From Clostridia bacterium (lineage in GTDB: Bacteria; Bacillota; Clostridia; Oscillospirales; CAG-272), in NCBI GenBank assembly GCA_017461945.1, contig JAFTSB010000013.1:1-33375 (forward strand): a stretch of 33,375 nt of DNA, given 5' to 3'. Shown here one piece after another: positions 31,914 through 33,375 of this stretch; positions within the stretch are counted from its first letter, which is position 1, and each line of letters starts with the position of its first letter. The notes below the pieces were generated by a model. That model worked only from the letters and a program-made list of their open reading frames with translations. It did no database searches and was not told the origin of the DNA. A program made the position numbers and the translations under genes.

Positions 31914-31942
31914 ATTATACACCATCCAGTGTAAAAAAGCAA
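31914..31942 (-). promoter_or_regulatory. sigma-A promoter of the Sm_multidrug_ex gene
   Basis: On the minus strand TTGCTT (31937-31942) and TATAAT (31914-31919) are 17 bp apart, just after the stop of the riboflavin transporter gene. Confidence 0.6.
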
Positions 31943-31945
31943 GGG

Positions 31946-32674
31946 TCAAGTGTTTCCAAAGGTAAATGTACCACCCAATACCGTGAAAATCAGCACCATG
32001 GAGGCTGCAATCAGCACCACGGCAGCCAGAGTCACGATCAGGCTGGTGAGCGAAAATTTGGCGCTCGAAGGGGTCTTGCTCCCCTCCTGAGCTTCGGGTT
32101 CGGTGACAGACTTTTTGCCGATGATTCCCAGCTTGTGCAAAACCCGGGAAAGAGGCTTATACAGCAGAAGAACGACGCCCACATTGATCACGCTTTTCAG
32201 CAAATTGAAGGGTAACAGCAGCGTTGGAATCATGCCGCGCACCGCTTCCATCGTGGTGCCCATATAGTAAGGCGTGATGAACAGATTTGCCAGCATCATC
32301 ACGGCAGTTGTCAGCAAGGCGGCCGAGGCAAGACCTGCAACGGCACCCAGCAATGTTTTTTTCCATTTATAAAATAGAGACACCGTTACAGAAAAGGTAA
32401 CAGACCCCAGAATATTCATAATCAAGCCATACACGCCGGTTGAACTGACGGCAAGCTCCAGTACGGGCACCACTACGGCCACAAAAAGTGCGGAAAGCGG
32501 GCCGAAATATAAGCCACACAGCGCGATGACAGCATCCTTGACATCCAATGTCAAAAATCCCACCTTGATGTGGATCACAAGCATCACGGCATAGGCCATT
32601 GCGGTGAACATTGCCACCATAACCATACGTCGGATTTTATCACTTTGAATTCGTTTATTGTTTGCAGATTTCAT
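31946..32674 (-). CDS. ribU: ECF transporter S component, riboflavin type (RibU-like)
   Basis: A 242-residue membrane protein, the substrate-binding subunit of an energy-coupling-factor transporter. Helices include MVMVAMFTAMAYAVMLVIHI, VKDAVIALCGLYFGPLSALFVA, LIMNILGSVTFSVTVSLFY, AGLASAALLTTAVMMLANLF, and LLLPFNLLKSVINVGVVLLLY. The ITPYYMG segment resembles RibU, and the FMN riboswitch in its leader strongly supports riboflavin as substrate. Unlike usual RibU (about 200 residues) it has a C-terminal extension: a polar linker and a seventh helix (about 213-235). The general ECF ATPases and EcfT are not here. GGGGAG is 9 bases before the ATG. Confidence 0.88.
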   Translation of the reverse strand: MKSANNKRIQSDKIRRMVMVAMFTAMAYAVMLVIHIKVGFLTLDVKDAVIALCGLYFGPLSALFVAVVVPVLELAVSSTGVYGLIMNILGSVTFSVTVSLFYKWKKTLLGAVAGLASAALLTTAVMMLANLFITPYYMGTTMEAVRGMIPTLLLPFNLLKSVINVGVVLLLYKPLSRVLHKLGIIGKKSVTEPEAQEGSKTPSSAKFSLTSLIVTLAAVVLIAASMVLIFTVLGGTFTFGNT

Positions 32675-32711
32675 CGTTATGTTCTCCCCTTTTTATAGGA
32701 AGAATTGCCGT

Positions 32712-32753
32712 AAAAAACAAAAACCGACGCGACTTTTACTGTCAAAGCGACGG
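32712..32753 (-). terminator. terminator in the FMN-riboswitch expression platform
   Basis: On the minus strand, a stem from CCGTCGC to GCGTCGG (32753-32724) with interior bulges is followed by TTTTTGTTTTTT (32723-32712). It lies between the aptamer and the ribU ATG. A competing long-range pairing (32707-32715 with 32796-32804) would dissolve its T tract. Confidence 0.7.
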
Positions 32754-32803
32754 CAAAAGCTCGGTCGGGGAGCGAAAAACTTCGCCAAAATGCCCTTTTA
32801 CGG

Positions 32804-32945
32804 CTCTTCTTGCATCCGGACTTTCTGCACACTTGTTTTGTGCAACCGTCGGCGCAGGAATCGCACCTGCTCGGCTCCTTTTGGAGTTCGTGGGCTTATG
32901 ACAAGTCAATTACCACCGGTATGGAATTTCACCAATCCCCGAAGA
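32804..32945 (-). promoter_or_regulatory. FMN riboswitch (RFN element) aptamer
   Basis: The minus-strand leader has the RFN landmarks in order: TCTTCGGGG, GGTGAAATTCCATACCGG, GGTAAT, AAGCCCACGA, GAGCCGAGCAGGTG, GATTCCTGCGCCGAC and GTCCGGATGCAAGAAGA, which closes the P1 helix. It senses FMN and, with the following terminator, should lower transporter expression when flavin is plentiful. The 357-base stretch between ribU and tuf is explained by this riboswitch, its terminator, its promoter, and the tuf terminator. Confidence 0.94.
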
Positions 32946-32947
32946 AT

Positions 32948-32977
32948 ATGGTATTCAAATGGATCAAATGATGTGAA
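32948..32977 (-). promoter_or_regulatory. probable promoter of the FMN riboswitch/ribU unit
   Basis: On the minus strand TTCACA (32972-32977) and TACCAT (32948-32953) are 18 bp apart, directly after the tuf terminator and just before the aptamer. The match is imperfect. Confidence 0.45.
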
Positions 32978-33005
32978 AAGCCCCCGCCGCCAAGGCGGCG
33001 GGGGC
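32976..33005 (-). terminator. terminator of tuf
   Basis: A perfect 12-bp GC-only stem (32980-32991 and 32994-33005) with a two-base centre (the loop will open further in RNA), followed by four T on the minus strand. Confidence 0.88.
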
Positions 33006-33031
33006 ATATAAGAACCTTTTAATCGGTTAGA

Positions 33032-33375
33032 TTAGTCAAGGATCTTAGCAACGGCGCCGGAACCAACGGTACGGCCACCCTCGCGGATAGCGAAACGCAG
33101 ACCCTCTTCGCAAGCGATGGGGGTAATGAGCTCAACGGTCATCTCAACGTTGTCGCCAGGACGGCACATCTCAACGCCCTCGGGGAGCTCGATGGTGCCG
33201 GTAACGTCGGTGGTACGGAAGTAGAACTGAGGACGGTAGCCAGCAAAGAAGGGCTTGGAACGGCCGCCTTCCTTCTCAGTCAGAACGTACACAGTACCAA
33301 CGAACTTGGTGTGGGGGTGAACGGAGCCGGGCTTAGCCAGAACCTGGCCGCGCTCGATCTCGTCCTTAGCAACGC
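33032..33375 (-). CDS. tuf: elongation factor Tu, C-terminal part (cut by window edge)
   Basis: The visible 114 residues are the C-terminal end of EF-Tu, which delivers aminoacyl-tRNA to the ribosome. Motifs: [54 protein letters not shown], and [20 protein letters not shown], ending [10 protein letters not shown]. The start lies beyond the window, so the GTPase domain is not seen. Third codon positions are biased to C or G, which fits high expression. A strong terminator follows. Confidence 0.97.
   Translation of the reverse strand, partial: VAKDEIERGQVLAKPGSVHPHTKFVGTVYVLTEKEGGRSKPFFAGYRPQFYFRTTDVTGTIELPEGVEMCRPGDNVEMTVELITPIACEEGLRFAIREGGRTVGSGAVAKILD

Noticed and set aside
1-33375. CRISPR arrays, insertion sequences, tRNA or rRNA genes, toxin-antitoxin or phage-defence islands.
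   Set aside because: No spaced direct repeats, transposase, cloverleaf or nuclease-type defence gene was seen; the gene content is mainly core metabolism, repair, sporulation and carbohydrate use.

Overview
The window looks like a chromosomal segment of an endospore-forming member of the Clostridia (Firmicutes), probably a gut commensal of Oscillospiraceae/Ruminococcaceae type. The evidence is sporulation genes (an intact sigma-K gene, yqfC, yqfD, a YlbJ-type membrane protein, a GerA/SpoVAF-type germination protein), strong AGGAGG-like ribosome binding sites, sigma-A promoters with 17-bp spacers, many intrinsic terminators, an S-box (SAM-I) riboswitch on metK, an FMN riboswitch on an ECF riboflavin transporter, and a probably pyrophosphate-dependent phosphofructokinase. 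The genus assignment is inference. Most genes lie on the minus strand.

Layout. 1-2.2 kb: 5' part of a GH78 alpha-L-rhamnosidase (minus) behind a palindromic operator candidate, divergent from the NAD(P)H-hydrate repair gene nnr (plus). 2.2-5.1 kb: a small membrane-anchored unknown protein, a GerA-family germination protein and an unrecognised, possibly TIM-barrel, protein. 5.1-7.2 kb: PPi-type phosphofructokinase, divergent from sigK. 7.3-10.7 kb: two carbohydrate-active proteins, a GH20 hexosaminidase and a sialidase-fold beta-propeller with an Fn3-like N-terminus, each with its own sigma-A promoter. 10.7-14.8 kb: yqhQ (DUF1385), a long ribose-phosphate pyrophosphokinase, and rhamnulokinase rhaB.

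14.8-22 kb: a tight minus-strand cluster, yqfC-yqfD-phoH-ybeY-era-recO-mutS2, joining sporulation, ribosome maturation and DNA repair. It is divergent from the ylbJ-type gene across a 90-bp gap that seems to hold two crossed sigma-E-like promoters. 23-29.9 kb: an acyltransferase-domain protein, pepD, a divergent MreB paralogue, comF, recD2 and a small membrane protein. 29.9-33.4 kb: metK with its SAM-I riboswitch, a small-multidrug-export-family membrane protein, the ribU-like gene with its FMN riboswitch, and the 3' end of tuf at the window edge.

How the genes fit together: the GH78, GH20 and propeller proteins lack evident signal peptides, so with rhaB they suggest intracellular breakdown of imported oligosaccharides, including rhamnose-containing ones, feeding glycolysis. 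Most of the window is conserved core genome. I found no CRISPR array, insertion sequence, prophage, tRNA or rRNA gene. I did not find a clearly new system; the most interesting items are small-scale: crossed sporulation promoters, hairpins that overlap ribosome binding sites, an actin-fold protein with a degenerate phosphate-2 motif, and two unassigned proteins close to carbohydrate genes.
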